DNA of 64,000 bases from Aliiroseovarius sediminilitoris. Lineage in GTDB: Bacteria; Pseudomonadota; Alphaproteobacteria; Rhodobacterales; Rhodobacteraceae. Positions within the stretch are counted from its first letter, which is position 1, and each line of letters starts with the position of its first letter. Of the stretch, positions 32,464 to 42,868 are shown in pieces. The position numbers and the translations under genes are program-made. The stretch lies in assembly GCF_900109955.1 (NCBI RefSeq), contig NZ_FOJB01000001.1, positions 1,116,001 to 1,180,000 on the forward strand, read 5' to 3'. The notes under the pieces are model-generated. The model did no database searches. It was given only the letters and a program-made list of their open reading frames with translations, and had not been told where the DNA came from.

Positions 32464-33663
32464 ATGACACTTTCCTTCGGACGCCACTATCTTGCCATTC
32501 CGGGGCCATCAGTGATGCCTGATCGAGTGCTGCGTGCAATGCACCGGGCTGGCCCGAATATCTATGAAGGCGCGTTGGTCGAGATGATGCCGACGTTGAC
32601 CGACGATCTTAAGGCGATCGCGCGCACCCGGCACAATGTTGCGATCTATATCTCCAATGGCCACGGCGCGTGGGAGGCCGCACTGTCAAACGTGCTTGCC
32701 CCCGGCGACACCGTGTTGTCGCTGTGCACCGGGCGGTTCGGGCACGGCTGGACCGAAATGGCCGAGGCGCTTGGCGTGCAGGTCCAGATCGATGATTTCG
32801 GGATGCGCGCGCCCGTGGATCCGGACCGGGTCGAGTCCGCGTTGCAGGCGGATCCAGACCATCGTATCCGTGCCGTCCTGCTGACCCACGTGGATACTTC
32901 GACGTCGATCAAAAATGATGTGGCCGCAGTCCGTGCAGCAATGGATGCAGCGGGCCATCCCGCACTGCTTATGGTCGATTGCATCGCATCCATGGGCTGT
33001 GACCGGTTCGAAATGGACGCCTGGGGCGTCGATGTTGCAATCACGGCGTCGCAAAAAGGGTTGATGGTCCCCCCCGGCGTGGCCTTTGTGTTCTTCAGTG
33101 ACAAGGCTGCAAGGGTGCGTGCAGAGATTACGCGAGTTTCGCGATATTGGGATTGGACGGACCGAGCGAACCCTGATTTGTTCTATCAGTATTTCGGTGG
33201 CACCGCCCCGACGCATCATCTTTACGGGGTGCGAGAGGCGCTGGATATGATCGCAGAGGAAGGTGGTATGGAGGCTGTTTGGGCGCGCCATGCCCTTTTG
33301 GCGCGGGCCATCTGGGCCGCCTTTGACTGCTGGTCTGACCGCGGCCCGGTGGAACTGAACGTCGCCAACCCGGCACATCGTTCTTGTGCCGTGACGTCGG
33401 TTCACATCGGTGCCCCACACGGCACGGCGCTGCGACGCTGGACCGAGGAAAAGCTTGGCGTGACATTGGGGATCGGGTTGGGCATGCAATCAGAGGACGA
33501 CCCGAATGCAGACGGATTCTTCCGGTTGGGCCACATGGGACATGTGAATGCTCCAATGGTCATGGGGGCGTTGTCGTCCATCCAGGCTGGGATGACTGCC
33601 CTGAAGATCCCACATGGTGCCGGTGCACTTGAGGTCGCAGCGCAGCTGATCGCCGAGGCTTAA
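32464..33663 (+). CDS. class V aminotransferase (alanine/serine-glyoxylate type)
   Basis: PLP-dependent aminotransferase of 399 residues, class V, near alanine-glyoxylate and serine-glyoxylate aminotransferases. Evidence is the N-terminal HYLAIPGPSVMPDRVL, the VDCIASMGCDRFEMDAWGVD segment and the PLP-binding Lys in TASQKGLMVPPG (about residue 199). It would transfer the amino group of serine or alanine to glyoxylate, which fits the serine cycle or photorespiratory-type metabolism. It is convergent with hisC, overlapping by 3 bp. Confidence 0.88.
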   Translation: MTLSFGRHYLAIPGPSVMPDRVLRAMHRAGPNIYEGALVEMMPTLTDDLKAIARTRHNVAIYISNGHGAWEAALSNVLAPGDTVLSLCTGRFGHGWTEMAEALGVQVQIDDFGMRAPVDPDRVESALQADPDHRIRAVLLTHVDTSTSIKNDVAAVRAAMDAAGHPALLMVDCIASMGCDRFEMDAWGVDVAITASQKGLMVPPGVAFVFFSDKAARVRAEITRVSRYWDWTDRANPDLFYQYFGGTAPTHHLYGVREALDMIAEEGGMEAVWARHALLARAIWAAFDCWSDRGPVELNVANPAHRSCAVTSVHIGAPHGTALRRWTEEKLGVTLGIGLGMQSEDDPNADGFFRLGHMGHVNAPMVMGALSSIQAGMTALKIPHGAGALEVAAQLIAEA

Positions 33664-34772
33664 CCACGCGCCTTTGCAAGTGCGATGGGCAAAGCTGCTG
33701 CGAAGATATCCAGTTCTTCAGGCCGCCCGGCGGACACGCGTATGCACCTGTTTTGCGGGCTGGCAAAGGGCATCCGAACAAAGACGTCCTGCTCAATCAA
33801 CGCATCCAGTACCGATTTCGCAAACGCAGCATCACTGCCACAATCAACCGCCACGAAATTGGTGGCCGAGGGCAGGGTGGTCATACCGTTTCGCCGCGCG
33901 ATACTGTCAATGCGATGCCGTGCGTCTGCCACGTTGGTCAGTGTGACCGCCAGATGATCCTTATCTTGCAACGCCGCCAAAGCGCCGGCCTGACTGATCC
34001 GACACATTCCGAAATGGTTGCGGATCTTGTGAAATGCCGTGATCAGATCCTGCGCAGCAATCGCGTATCCCACCCGCGCCCCGGCCATCCCATAAGCCTT
34101 CGAAAATGTGCGCATACGGATCACGCGCGGATCGTCAGGCGCAAGCTCGGGTATGGTCCCATCCGGGGCAAACTCGACATATGCCTCGTCAAGGGCCAAA
34201 AGGCACCCCTCTGGCACCGTATCAATCATTCGTTGGATGGTGCCCGCATCGTGCCATGTGCCCATCGGGTTGTCGGGGTTGGCAATATAGACCAGCTTTG
34301 CGCCAACCTCTGCCGCCGTCGCGATCAACGCGTCAGGGTCTTCATGATCGTTCTTGTAAGGCACCGGCTCAATCCGCCCGCCAAATCCCGTCACATGATA
34401 GTTGAAGGTGGGATAGGCCCCGTGCGAGGTCACGACGACATCGCCGGGGCCAACCATCAGACGCACCAGATAGCCCAACAATCCGTCAATTCCCTCACCC
34501 ACCATGATGTTGTTCGGGGAAATGCGGTGATGCGCCGCCAAAGCGCTGCGCAGATCGAAGTTTTCCGCATCGCCATACATCCACACGTCCTGCGCGGCTT
34601 GCGCCATCGCCGCGACCGCCTTGGGCGAAGGACCGAAGGTGTTTTCATTGGCACCCAAGCGCGCCGCAAAGGCACGGCCACGGGCGCGTTCCTGCGTTTC
34701 CGGCCCCACAAAAGGGACGGTGGCGGGCAAGCTGTCGGCAAGCGGGGTCAGGCGGGCATATGTCTTTGTCAT
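33660..34772 (-). CDS. hisC: histidinol-phosphate aminotransferase family protein
   Basis: Class I/II PLP aminotransferase, 370 residues. It carries the PLP lysine in RTFSKAYGMAGARVGY (about residue 227), the NPDNPMGT motif, the LDEAYVEF segment and the C-terminal RCIRVSAGRPEELD. These are typical of HisC, which converts imidazole-acetol phosphate to histidinol phosphate. Related enzymes act on aromatic amino acids, and it is not in a his operon, so an aromatic role is possible. It is convergent with the class V aminotransferase gene. Confidence 0.82.
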   Translation of the reverse strand: MTKTYARLTPLADSLPATVPFVGPETQERARGRAFAARLGANENTFGPSPKAVAAMAQAAQDVWMYGDAENFDLRSALAAHHRISPNNIMVGEGIDGLLGYLVRLMVGPGDVVVTSHGAYPTFNYHVTGFGGRIEPVPYKNDHEDPDALIATAAEVGAKLVYIANPDNPMGTWHDAGTIQRMIDTVPEGCLLALDEAYVEFAPDGTIPELAPDDPRVIRMRTFSKAYGMAGARVGYAIAAQDLITAFHKIRNHFGMCRISQAGALAALQDKDHLAVTLTNVADARHRIDSIARRNGMTTLPSATNFVAVDCGSDAAFAKSVLDALIEQDVFVRMPFASPQNRCIRVSAGRPEELDIFAAALPIALAKARG

Positions 34773-34867
34773 GACGCTGTTAGAGCAGGGTGCACCACAC
34801 GCGACAAGGTTGAAAATTCGCGGTCAGCCATTAGGTCAATAGGGTCGTTAACAAGTCAGGGGCTCGC

Positions 34868-35044
34868 ATGCTCAAGATGAACCGCCGAGTGTTTCTTGTC
34901 AGTTCTGCTGCGGCTGGGGTTGCATCACGCGTTCCCCAAATCGCCGTTCAGACCGCGAAATCTCCCCCGATGCGCCGCATCCTGACGTTGGTCTATGACA
35001 AATCGCTCGGCATGATGAGGGCAGTGGAGCGCCTGGTTCCCTGA
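34868..35044 (+). CDS. small Tat-signal-like peptide (58 residues)
   Basis: This short gene encodes a 58-residue peptide with an Arg-Arg-Val-Phe-Leu pair (residues 6-10) followed by an Ala/Ser-rich hydrophobic segment, so the N-terminus resembles a Tat signal. The C-terminal half RRILTLVYDKSLGMMRAVER is basic and helical. The ATG at 34868 gives a clean uninterrupted frame to the TGA at 35044, with codon use like the neighbours. It is followed by three hairpins. It is either a real small exported peptide or a decayed gene start; I favour a real gene with modest confidence. Confidence 0.55.
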   Translation: MLKMNRRVFLVSSAAAGVASRVPQIAVQTAKSPPMRRILTLVYDKSLGMMRAVERLVP

Positions 35045-35077
35045 GCCTGTTCTTCTGGCCGTAAATATCCCGGGGTA

Positions 35078-35136
35078 GAGTGAAACCACAGGTTTCACTC
35101 GAAGGGGCAGCGCCCCTCAGGCTCACACCGTGAGCC
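35078..35136. repeat. three consecutive perfect hairpins (intergenic repeat)
   Basis: Three inverted repeats follow each other: a 10-bp stem at 35078-35087/35091-35100, a 6-bp stem at 35103-35108/35112-35117, and a 7-bp stem at 35120-35126/35130-35136, each with a 3-base loop. They lie between the small peptide gene and the valS end, both of which read toward them. The cluster may terminate both genes or be a dispersed intergenic repeat; no second copy is seen in the window. Confidence 0.7.
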
Positions 35137-35153
35137 ACGTTCCCCGAGCGCGT

Positions 35154-38100
35154 TCAGATTTCGCGAAGCCGTTCCAGTGCAGCGGTCAGGGTCGCCTCTT
35201 CTTCCTCGCGCGCAGAAAGGTTGTCCTCGGCCTCTTCCACCACCTCGGGTGGCGCGTTCTCGGCAAATTTCGGGTTTTTCAACCGTCCGCGCAATCCGCC
35301 GATTTCCTTGCTCAGTTTGCCCAGCGTTTTCTCAAGCCGTGCAACTTCTTCATCCACGTCGATGATGTCTGCCAAGGGCAGGGCAAAGATGCCACCCGCC
35401 ACCGCGATGGTGATGCAGCCCTTGGGCAGGTCCGCCATCTCGGTCATGCTGTCGATCCGCGCCATGCGCTTGATCATCATCTCGTTGTTGGCCCAGGCCC
35501 TGCGCCCGACGGCGTCGAGTTCTTGCAGGATCAGCGGCGCTTTCAGCCCTGCGGGCACATGCATCTGCGCGCGCGCCGAGCGGATGCTCTCGATCAGTGA
35601 AATCACCCAGTTCATTTCACGCGCCGCGTCGTCATCGACCAACTCGTCACCATAGGTCGGCCAGTCGGCATGGATCAGCATCGTATCGCGTGCTGCGATT
35701 TGGCCCCACAGTTCTTCGGTGATGAAGGGCATGATCGGGTGCAGCAGGATCAGGCACTGGTCAATCACCCAGGCCATTGTGGCACGGGTCTCGGCCAAAA
35801 CGGCCTCATCCTCGGAATTCAGAAGCGGTTTGGAAAATTCAACATACCAGTCGCACACCTTGCCCCACACGAACGCATACAGCCCGTTGGCGGCGTCGTT
35901 GAAGCGGAAGGCGGCCAGGGCTTCGTCCACCTCGGCGCGGACCTTTGCAGTTTCCGAGATGATCCAGCGGTTCACCGTCTGGGTCGGGCTTTTCGGATCA
36001 AACCCGACGACCGGTTTGCAGCCGTTCATTTCTGCAAAGCGCGCGGCGTTCCACAGCTTGGTGCTGAAATTGCGATAGCCCGCGATGCGTTCGCGCGACA
36101 GCTTCAGAACGCCGCCGATCGACGCCATGGACGTGTTGGTGAACCGCAGCGCATCGGCGCCATATTCGTCAATGATCTCAAGTGGATCAATAACGTTGCC
36201 GGTGGTCTTGGACATCTTCTTGCCCTTCTCGTCACGGACAAGACCGTGCAGATAGACCGTGTGGAACGGGTTTTTGCCCGTGACCGCCTGGCTCATCATC
36301 ATCATCCGGGCGACCCAGAAGAACAGGATGTCCTGTCCGGTGATCAGTACGTCACCGGGGAAGAAGCGGGTCAATTCGTCGGTGTCCTGAGGCCAGCCCA
36401 GCGTGCCAAAGGGCCAAAGGCCGGAGGAGAACCAGGTATCGAGCACGTCGGGGTCGCGCCATACGGGATAAACCAGTTTTGTTGGATCTTGCGTGCTTTC
36501 ATAGGCAGCAAGGCTTTCAGCCAACGCGTGAATTGCAGCCCCACGGTCCGCCACTTCGACCACGCGCGCGTTGCCTAGCGGAACGGGGAGGGTGACAAGC
36601 ACCTCGTCAAACTTCGGTACAACGGCTTCGAAGTCATGGGCACAATGGCTGTGCTCATGCCCGGGCAACATATCCTGTTGCAAGAGCAATCGACCCATTT
36701 CGACCAGATCAAGCGCATTGTCGCCTTCGTCGTCGGTGAAGCCTTCGCCCGACAGGTCAAGGCCATACCAAACCGGCACCTGATGTCCCCACCAGAGCTG
36801 GCGCGAGATGCACCACGGTTCGATGTTTTCCAGCCAGTGGAAGAACACCTTCTCGCCGCTTTCCGGCATGATCTTCACGTCGCCCTTGCGCACAGCGTCC
36901 AACGCAGGGCCGGCGATCTTCTCGGCGTCCACGAACCACTGGTCGGTCAGCATCGGTTCGATCACCACCTTTGAGCGGTCCCCGAAGGGTTGCATGATCG
37001 GTTTGTTTTCAACATAGGGCACGGTGCCGGTGATTTCCTCACCGTCCACCTCGACAGTCTGGGTGATCATCACCGCCAAGCCCTCGGCCGTGATCTGGTC
37101 GACCACGCGCTTGCGCGCTTCGAACCGGTCCAACCCGCGCAGTTCGTCCGGGACAAGGTTCATCGCCGCGATCTTCGCCTCGTCGAATCCTTCTTCACCA
37201 TTGGCGATGCGCTGGGCGGTCGCGGCTTCCTCGGCATAGGGCAAACCATCGGCCCGCATGTGCCCGCGCGTGTCCATCAGCGAATACATCGGGATGTTAT
37301 TGCGCTTGGCGACTTGATAGTCATTGAAATCATGCGCGCCGGTGATCTTCACCGCGCCCGAGCCGAAGTTCATGTCCGGGTATTCATCGGTGATGATCGG
37401 GATCAGGCGGCGATGCTCTTTCGGACCCACGGGGATTTCGCAGAGCTTGCCCACGATGGGCGCATAGCGCGCGTCATCCGGGTGCACGGCCACCGCACCG
37501 TCGCCCAGCATGGTTTCGGGGCGAGTCGTTGCAATCGAGATATAGTCGCGCTCTTCTTCCAGTACGACATTCCCGTCCTCGTCTTTCTCGACATAGGTAT
37601 AGGTCGCCCCATCGGCCAGCGGGTATTTGAAGTGCCACATATGGCCGGGTGTCTCGATATTCTCGACCTCAAGATCGGAAATTGCGGTCTCAAAATGCGG
37701 GTCCCAGTTGACCAGACGTTTGCCGCGATAGATCAGACCCTTGTCATACATATCCACGAAAACCTTCAGAACGGCGTCGTGGAAGTTGGCCGAATTCTCA
37801 TGCCCCGTGCGTGGATCGCCCGGTGCGCCAGCCATGGTGAAGGCGTTGCGCGACCAGTCGCAGGTGGAGCCCAGACGCTTCAACTGGTTGATAATGGTCG
37901 AGCCGGAATTGCCTTTCCATTCCCACACCTTCTCAAGAAACTGCTCGCGGCCAAGTTCACGGCGACCGGGTTGCTGCGTCTCGGCCAGCATCTTTTCGAC
38001 TTGCAACTGGGTGGCAATGCCCGCGTGGTCCTGGCCGGGCTGCCATAGCGTGTCAAACCCGCGCATCCGGTGCCAGCGGATCAGAATGTCCTGCAATGTG

Positions 38101-38279
38101 TTGTTGAACGCATGGCCCACATGCAGCGCGCCCGTGACGTTGGGCGGGGGGATCATGATCGCGAAGCTGTCTGCCCCCGGCTTGGCATTGGCGCCTGCTT
38201 TGAAAGCGCCTGCGTCTTCCCAGCTTTGATAGATGCGTGCTTCGGCGGATGCCGCGTCGAATGTCTTGTCCATGGCCAT
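35154..38279 (-). CDS. valS: valyl-tRNA synthetase
   Basis: Class I valyl-tRNA synthetase, 1041 residues, of the length usual in alphaproteobacteria. The HIGH signature appears as [14 protein letters not shown] near residues 44-57 and the KMSKS signature as [11 protein letters not shown] near residue 690. The editing (CP1) domain lies between them, the anticodon-binding domain follows, and a C-terminal coiled coil ([20 protein letters not shown]) completes the protein. The start may be the first or third Met. All motifs are intact. Confidence 0.98.
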   Translation of the reverse strand: MAMDKTFDAASAEARIYQSWEDAGAFKAGANAKPGADSFAIMIPPPNVTGALHVGHAFNNTLQDILIRWHRMRGFDTLWQPGQDHAGIATQLQVEKMLAETQQPGRRELGREQFLEKVWEWKGNSGSTIINQLKRLGSTCDWSRNAFTMAGAPGDPRTGHENSANFHDAVLKVFVDMYDKGLIYRGKRLVNWDPHFETAISDLEVENIETPGHMWHFKYPLADGATYTYVEKDEDGNVVLEEERDYISIATTRPETMLGDGAVAVHPDDARYAPIVGKLCEIPVGPKEHRRLIPIITDEYPDMNFGSGAVKITGAHDFNDYQVAKRNNIPMYSLMDTRGHMRADGLPYAEEAATAQRIANGEEGFDEAKIAAMNLVPDELRGLDRFEARKRVVDQITAEGLAVMITQTVEVDGEEITGTVPYVENKPIMQPFGDRSKVVIEPMLTDQWFVDAEKIAGPALDAVRKGDVKIMPESGEKVFFHWLENIEPWCISRQLWWGHQVPVWYGLDLSGEGFTDDEGDNALDLVEMGRLLLQQDMLPGHEHSHCAHDFEAVVPKFDEVLVTLPVPLGNARVVEVADRGAAIHALAESLAAYESTQDPTKLVYPVWRDPDVLDTWFSSGLWPFGTLGWPQDTDELTRFFPGDVLITGQDILFFWVARMMMMSQAVTGKNPFHTVYLHGLVRDEKGKKMSKTTGNVIDPLEIIDEYGADALRFTNTSMASIGGVLKLSRERIAGYRNFSTKLWNAARFAEMNGCKPVVGFDPKSPTQTVNRWIISETAKVRAEVDEALAAFRFNDAANGLYAFVWGKVCDWYVEFSKPLLNSEDEAVLAETRATMAWVIDQCLILLHPIMPFITEELWGQIAARDTMLIHADWPTYGDELVDDDAAREMNWVISLIESIRSARAQMHVPAGLKAPLILQELDAVGRRAWANNEMMIKRMARIDSMTEMADLPKGCITIAVAGGIFALPLADIIDVDEEVARLEKTLGKLSKEIGGLRGRLKNPKFAENAPPEVVEEAEDNLSAREEEEATLTAALERLREI

Positions 38280-38355
38280 GGTTTTGTCCCAAGTCGTATG
38301 AGTTCAAGACCGTTTACCCAAGACGACGGCAAAGGGAAAGCCCGCGCAGAGACGA

Positions 38356-38383
38356 CAACGCCCGGACCTTGGCCCGGGCGTTG
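38356..38383 (-). terminator. hairpin between valS and the outer-membrane barrel gene
   Basis: A perfect 10-bp stem (CAACGCCCGG / CCGGGCGTTG, 8-base loop) lies 24 bp after the stop of the barrel gene at 38407, reading leftward. No long T run follows, so it is terminator-like. Confidence 0.55.
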
Positions 38384-38406
38384 AATTGCGCATTCTCTTG
38401 CGAAGA

Positions 38407-40545
38407 TCAGAAATCCATCTGATAGCCGATCGTCGCCATCACCGACGGTTTCTCCGCATAGGGCGTCTGATGCACGCCCAGCCCCAGATCATAACTGCGT
38501 CCATTCCCCAGAGTGTGGGTATATCGGGCTTCGGCAAACAACCGGTTTTCATTCTCAAGCGGCGGACCAGCCACGGCAAAACTGGTCATGCCCGGAATGG
38601 CGCTGGTCCCCGACACGGTGTCGGCAGAACGCGACAGGTCCCATTCAACACCAGCGGTCAGGCGCACCACGCCCGCTTCGGAAACGGGAAGGCGCAGATC
38701 GGCGCCAAGTGTGGCCGTTGTCGCACTGACCTCGTAATCGTCATAGGTCACAGGGAAGGCGACGGCGTTGGTTTCTGTATATCCGTCACGCTGAACCGAC
38801 GAACGGGTGACGCGCATGAACGGCGTAACCAGCGCGGCCCCGCGTTGCATGCCGTAGCCAAGCTCGATCGACGTGGCCCGTGCGCTCATATCGGTGGTTC
38901 CTGTGCCCCGCTCGGTATTCGGCAGTGTGGTGGACCGCGTGATGTCCACCTCGGCTGCCGATTGCGCGGTGGCGAGCTTCCAGTTCAAACCATTGGTGGC
39001 CGGATGCCCACCCTGCAAATAGGCGCCAAAGCTGCGGAAATTTCCATCGATGCCAAACCCGGTCAAGGTGTCGTCGTCATTGCCAAGCCCGACAAACCCG
39101 CCAAACGACAAATTGTCGGTCAGCGCCGTCGCGGCAATCAGACCGGCCACGGCGGTATCGTTGCCGTCGCGATTGCTTGCAGCGCCTGCGGTGATTTTCA
39201 TCGAGAAAGGACGGCCCAACCCGGTTTTGCTGCGCTGCCCGTCAACGCCGTCGATGGGCAGTTCAAGCGATTGGCCCAGCGTGAATTGGACAAGTTTGTC
39301 CATGTATTGGGCACCTGCTGCCTGTTCAGCGGCGCTATTGGACACTTGCGTCAGTGTGTTTAGGTGATCCAGCATTGTTCCCCCGGGTCGAACAGCGTCG
39401 CGCCAGATGAACCCGCGTGAATTGGCTGCGTCATTGGTCGCCACCCCGACGACGACGGAGCCGTCCGCGCTGATACCATTGGCGAAGGACGTTCCTGTAT
39501 TGCCCGTGGTCAGATCACCCAAATCCTGTGCGACCCCGTTTTCGTCCCAGCGCAAAGCGCGATAACCTGGTGTCGTCGAGTAGCGTGCGGCCCCCGCGAC
39601 ATAAGACCCATCCTGACTGGCAGCATTGGCCAGCGAGAAAATGACATTTGCCTCATCAGTCGACGCCAGTTGGACCATGCCGGTGCCCGCGCTCCAGCGA
39701 AAGGCGCGTTGCCCTGTCACGGAAGGCGCCACCGACTGGCCGACGACAACAAGCCCATCACCGCTGACCCCATTGGCTCGGCTTTGACCGGTTGCACCGC
39801 CGATGGTGCCCAGATCGGTTATGGCCCCACCAACCACTGCGCGGAACGCATGAGTCGCAGTTGTGGTCTCACCCCGCCCAACAACGATGCTGCCATTGTC
39901 GCTGATGTCTTGCCCAAATGTATCCCCGCCCACAATCAGGCTTGGAAGGGTGACGAATGTATTCGTGGCGCGCGTCCAGACAAAGGCACGGTCGTATGGG
40001 GCAGGAGAGGTCGGCCCGACGGGTGGTGGCGTCGCCGCGCCATTGTCATAGATGGTCCCGACAATCCGCGTGCCATCCGCGCTGATGTCGTTCGGCTCGC
40101 CATAAACTCCAGCGCTAATTGGAATGGTGACGGCCCCGGTCGCCTGGGTCCAGTAGAACATGGATGGAAGGCCAGCCGAGAACGTAACCCCGGTGATAAC
40201 CGACCCGTCCTGGCTGGCACCTTTTGCAAAGCTGTAATCTCCGATTGCAGGTGCAAGATCAACAAGTGTGCCACCCGTAAAAGCAAATGCGCGCGGCACA
40301 CTGGCCGTATCTGACGCGTTACCAACAGCGACCGAGCCGTCGGCGGAAATATCCACTGCGTCAGACCCGGTGAAGAATGCCCCGTCATCAAAGGTCGGTA
40401 TTTCTTCCATGGTGGGAATCGCTGTTTGGGAAAGCGCCGGATGCGCCGCCAACGCCAGTGCCGAAAGGGCGACCAATCGACACGTCTTTGTGCTGAGTTT
40501 CAGTGAAATGAGATTTGAATCTCGATCCTTGGAATAGTTTTTCAT
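38407..40545 (-). CDS. HAF-repeat outer-membrane autotransporter-like protein
   Basis: This 712-residue protein is exported: a signal peptide (residues 19-40, ending PALSQ) is followed by a repeat domain and a C-terminal beta barrel. The repeats follow the pattern D/N-x-I-S-A-D-G-S-V-A-V-G, as in extracellular HAF repeat proteins, and I count about seven. The last 270 residues alternate in beta strands and end in the outer-membrane signature Tyr-Gln-Met-Asp-Phe. I start at the ATG at 40545, which has GAGG 7-10 bp upstream. The propeller-like part would be displayed at the surface; the function is unknown. Confidence 0.85.
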   Translation of the reverse strand: MKNYSKDRDSNLISLKLSTKTCRLVALSALALAAHPALSQTAIPTMEEIPTFDDGAFFTGSDAVDISADGSVAVGNASDTASVPRAFAFTGGTLVDLAPAIGDYSFAKGASQDGSVITGVTFSAGLPSMFYWTQATGAVTIPISAGVYGEPNDISADGTRIVGTIYDNGAATPPPVGPTSPAPYDRAFVWTRATNTFVTLPSLIVGGDTFGQDISDNGSIVVGRGETTTATHAFRAVVGGAITDLGTIGGATGQSRANGVSGDGLVVVGQSVAPSVTGQRAFRWSAGTGMVQLASTDEANVIFSLANAASQDGSYVAGAARYSTTPGYRALRWDENGVAQDLGDLTTGNTGTSFANGISADGSVVVGVATNDAANSRGFIWRDAVRPGGTMLDHLNTLTQVSNSAAEQAAGAQYMDKLVQFTLGQSLELPIDGVDGQRSKTGLGRPFSMKITAGAASNRDGNDTAVAGLIAATALTDNLSFGGFVGLGNDDDTLTGFGIDGNFRSFGAYLQGGHPATNGLNWKLATAQSAAEVDITRSTTLPNTERGTGTTDMSARATSIELGYGMQRGAALVTPFMRVTRSSVQRDGYTETNAVAFPVTYDDYEVSATTATLGADLRLPVSEAGVVRLTAGVEWDLSRSADTVSGTSAIPGMTSFAVAGPPLENENRLFAEARYTHTLGNGRSYDLGLGVHQTPYAEKPSVMATIGYQMDF

Positions 40546-41143
40546 TTGCCCCTCGCAACTGAGAACACGCGAATTCAGCAAAGAACGGGCCTTACCGCCA
40601 ATGCATGGTGGATTTGACCTGCGTCCGACCTTTGCCATTCGGTGATTTTCCAAATGTTATCAAAATCGCCCGGTTCGGGCGTGGTTGATTTATGGTTTAC
40701 TTTAATAAAGCTGACCGTAGTCGCAAAAAAACAACTAGATGATGGCTCTTGGAATAACAATACACAGCAACATTCCCTACAAAGTATTCTCGGAATGGTG
40801 GAAAGGCACGGGCTAGGTCACTACGTTCGGCGTGTGACAAACAGTAGAATGTTTGATTTGTGCAATCGCACATGTGGTCCCAACACCACTGAACACAGCC
40901 GATTGTGCGCCCAGATCATGAAATACTCCGGCGGAGCATATCGCCCAAGTCAGGTGCGCAAGGCCGCGCCCTCAGTCGCTGTGCCAGACAGGCGCGGAGT
41001 CGCCCGCAAACGTCGGAATGAGCCCCCGACCAGTGCCGACAGAGCCGTCGGTCGGGCGGGTAAAGCTGGGTTCCTGGCCGCGATCACGGTCATTCCCTGC
41101 ACGGCAACCTCGTCTGGGAAAGGGGAAATTCAATTCGATTGCC
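40546..41143. other. 598-bp stretch without a supported gene
   Basis: I see no convincing gene here. A rightward open frame of 172 codons (40642-41160) lacks any conserved motif and runs into the 3' end of the opposite gene. The region holds the promoter and leader of the barrel gene, a small palindrome (CGCCCG-gtt-CGGGCG at 40667-40681) and AT-rich sequence at 40690-40790. The right half may be decayed coding sequence. Confidence 0.55.
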
Positions 41144-41575
41144 CTAGCCCGGTCGGTTGATCCGGGTCGACAGGTGGATCAGGCTTTCCGAACTTTTCAC
41201 CCCGTCGATTTCACCAATTGCATCAAGCGTTTGGTCCAGTTCTGCCGTCGATTTTGCGGCGAGTTTCAGGATCATGTCGAATCGGCCAGACGCCGTATGC
41301 GCTGTTTCGACTGCTGTCAGGGTTTTCAACCGTGCCAAGACCGCCGGAGTCGAACGTGGTTCGATCGCGATCAATACGGTCGCATGAATGCGGTCGCCGC
41401 GTGCCGAATCCCCAAGTCTGAGCGCATATCCGGCAATGATGCCCTTTTCCTCCAACCGTTCGATGCGGGCTTGAACCGTTGATCGGGCAAGCCCCAACCG
41501 CCGGGCAAGTGTTGCCACGGGCAGACGCGCATTTCCTTCAAGCTGAGCAAGCAATTCGCGGTCTTTATCGTCCAT
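41144..41575 (-). CDS. Lrp/AsnC-family regulator divergent from a decarboxylase
   Basis: Lrp/AsnC-type regulator, 143 residues. An N-terminal winged helix (LLAQLEGNARLPVATLARRL, then ARSTVQARIERLEEKGII) is followed by the RAM ligand-binding domain (VLIAIEPRSTPAVLARLKTL). I chose the ATG at 41575 because it opens the canonical MDDKDRELLAQL start. It is divergent from the ornithine decarboxylase-like gene across 129 bp and probably controls it in response to an amino acid. Confidence 0.9.
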   Translation of the reverse strand: MDDKDRELLAQLEGNARLPVATLARRLGLARSTVQARIERLEEKGIIAGYALRLGDSARGDRIHATVLIAIEPRSTPAVLARLKTLTAVETAHTASGRFDMILKLAAKSTAELDQTLDAIGEIDGVKSSESLIHLSTRINRPG

Positions 41576-41704
41576 ATGGTCGGTATCCTCGATGTTTTGG
41601 CGGAAAATACACGACATATTGCCCGAAATGCCACTGGAAATCGACGGCTTCTGTTCAGATTCTAGAAGAACGACGCGAACAGACATTTTTCAAAGCGAGC
41701 GAAC

Positions 41705-42844
41705 ATGAGCAGGCAACCTTCGATCTGGCTAACGGCCTTGTCACATCTGAAATCCGAAACGCCGAAGCGGCCGGTGTTGTATTTCGCGCCCGCGACCTTG
41801 CAGGCGACGGTTCAGCAATTCGTCGACGGGTTCGACGGTCTTGTGACTTATGCGGTAAAGGCCAATGATTCCCGTGTTGTGCTGGAAAACCTCGTGGCCT
41901 GCGGAATCAGTGCCTTCGACGTTGCCAGCCCGGCCGAGATGCACGCCCTGCGTGCCGTTTCACCCGATGCCATCATGCATTACAACAATCCCGTACGCTC
42001 CCACGATGAGATTGCCGACGCGATTGCCCTTGGGGTCCGGTCCTATTCTGTCGATGCGCCGCATGAGTTTGACAAGCTGCGCGCGCAGGTGGATCCGGAG
42101 GGAATCGAGATTTCCGTGCGTTTGCGCCTGCCAGTGGAAGGCGCTGCCTATCATTTCGGGGCCAAGTTTGGTGCAGATGTCGAACAAGCTGTCGCGCTTC
42201 TGCAAATGGTGAAAGAGGCGGGTTTTATCCCCTCGATGACCTTCCATCCGGGCACGCAATGCGCCAGCCCGTCGGCCTGGTCGACCTATATCGCCACTTG
42301 CGCCGAAGTCTCGAAGGAAGCGGGCGTGAAGCTGGCTCGTCTGAATGTGGGTGGCGGGTTTGCTGCCAACCGGGGGGTTGCCCCGGATCTGGATGCGATA
42401 TTCGCGGCAATCCATCGGGCAGTCAAAAATGCCTTTGGAACCGACGCGCCAGCACTGGTCTGCGAGCCGGGGCGCGCGATGGTGGCTGAAGCCTTCACCC
42501 TTGCGACGCGGGTGAAATCCATCCGCGAGGACGGTGCGGTTTTCCTGAATGATGGGATTTATGGCGCACTGTCCGAGGCACCGTCCATCGGGGTGCCGGA
42601 TCGCATCGCGACTGTTCGGGCCAGTGGAAAACGGCACAAGGGTGCGATGATCAAGCGCACAGTATTCGGGCCGACCTGCGATTCCATCGACCAGCTGCCG
42701 GATCCTCTAGCGATGCCAGATGATTTGGCTGAAGACGATTACGTGCTGTTTTCAGGTATGGGGGCGTATAGCCTTGCTACGGTGACGCGGTTCAACGGCT
42801 ATGGGCTGATCGACATGGTGACGGTGCAGCGCGCCGGGGTGTAA
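41705..42844 (+). CDS. PLP-dependent ornithine/lysine/arginine-type decarboxylase
   Basis: Fold-III PLP decarboxylase of 379 residues, of the eukaryotic-like ornithine decarboxylase/LysA group. The PLP lysine is in VTYAVKANDS (about residue 51). A His-Pro-Gly segment (TFHPGTQCAS), the Gly-rich NVGGGFAAN phosphate loop, CEPGRAMVAEAF and the partner-site Cys in FGPTCDSID are all present. Ornithine decarboxylase, making putrescine, is the most likely activity. The genome context (Lrp regulator only) does not settle ornithine against diaminopimelate or arginine. Confidence 0.87.
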   Translation: MSRQPSIWLTALSHLKSETPKRPVLYFAPATLQATVQQFVDGFDGLVTYAVKANDSRVVLENLVACGISAFDVASPAEMHALRAVSPDAIMHYNNPVRSHDEIADAIALGVRSYSVDAPHEFDKLRAQVDPEGIEISVRLRLPVEGAAYHFGAKFGADVEQAVALLQMVKEAGFIPSMTFHPGTQCASPSAWSTYIATCAEVSKEAGVKLARLNVGGGFAANRGVAPDLDAIFAAIHRAVKNAFGTDAPALVCEPGRAMVAEAFTLATRVKSIREDGAVFLNDGIYGALSEAPSIGVPDRIATVRASGKRHKGAMIKRTVFGPTCDSIDQLPDPLAMPDDLAEDDYVLFSGMGAYSLATVTRFNGYGLIDMVTVQRAGV

Positions 42845-42868
42845 CCCGGCGTGCCGAGGTATTTGTCA

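Noticed and set aside
40642-41160. A 172-codon rightward open frame
   Set aside because: It has no conserved motif, low-complexity composition in its second half, no clear ribosome binding site, and it overlaps the 3' end of the Lrp gene on the other strand.
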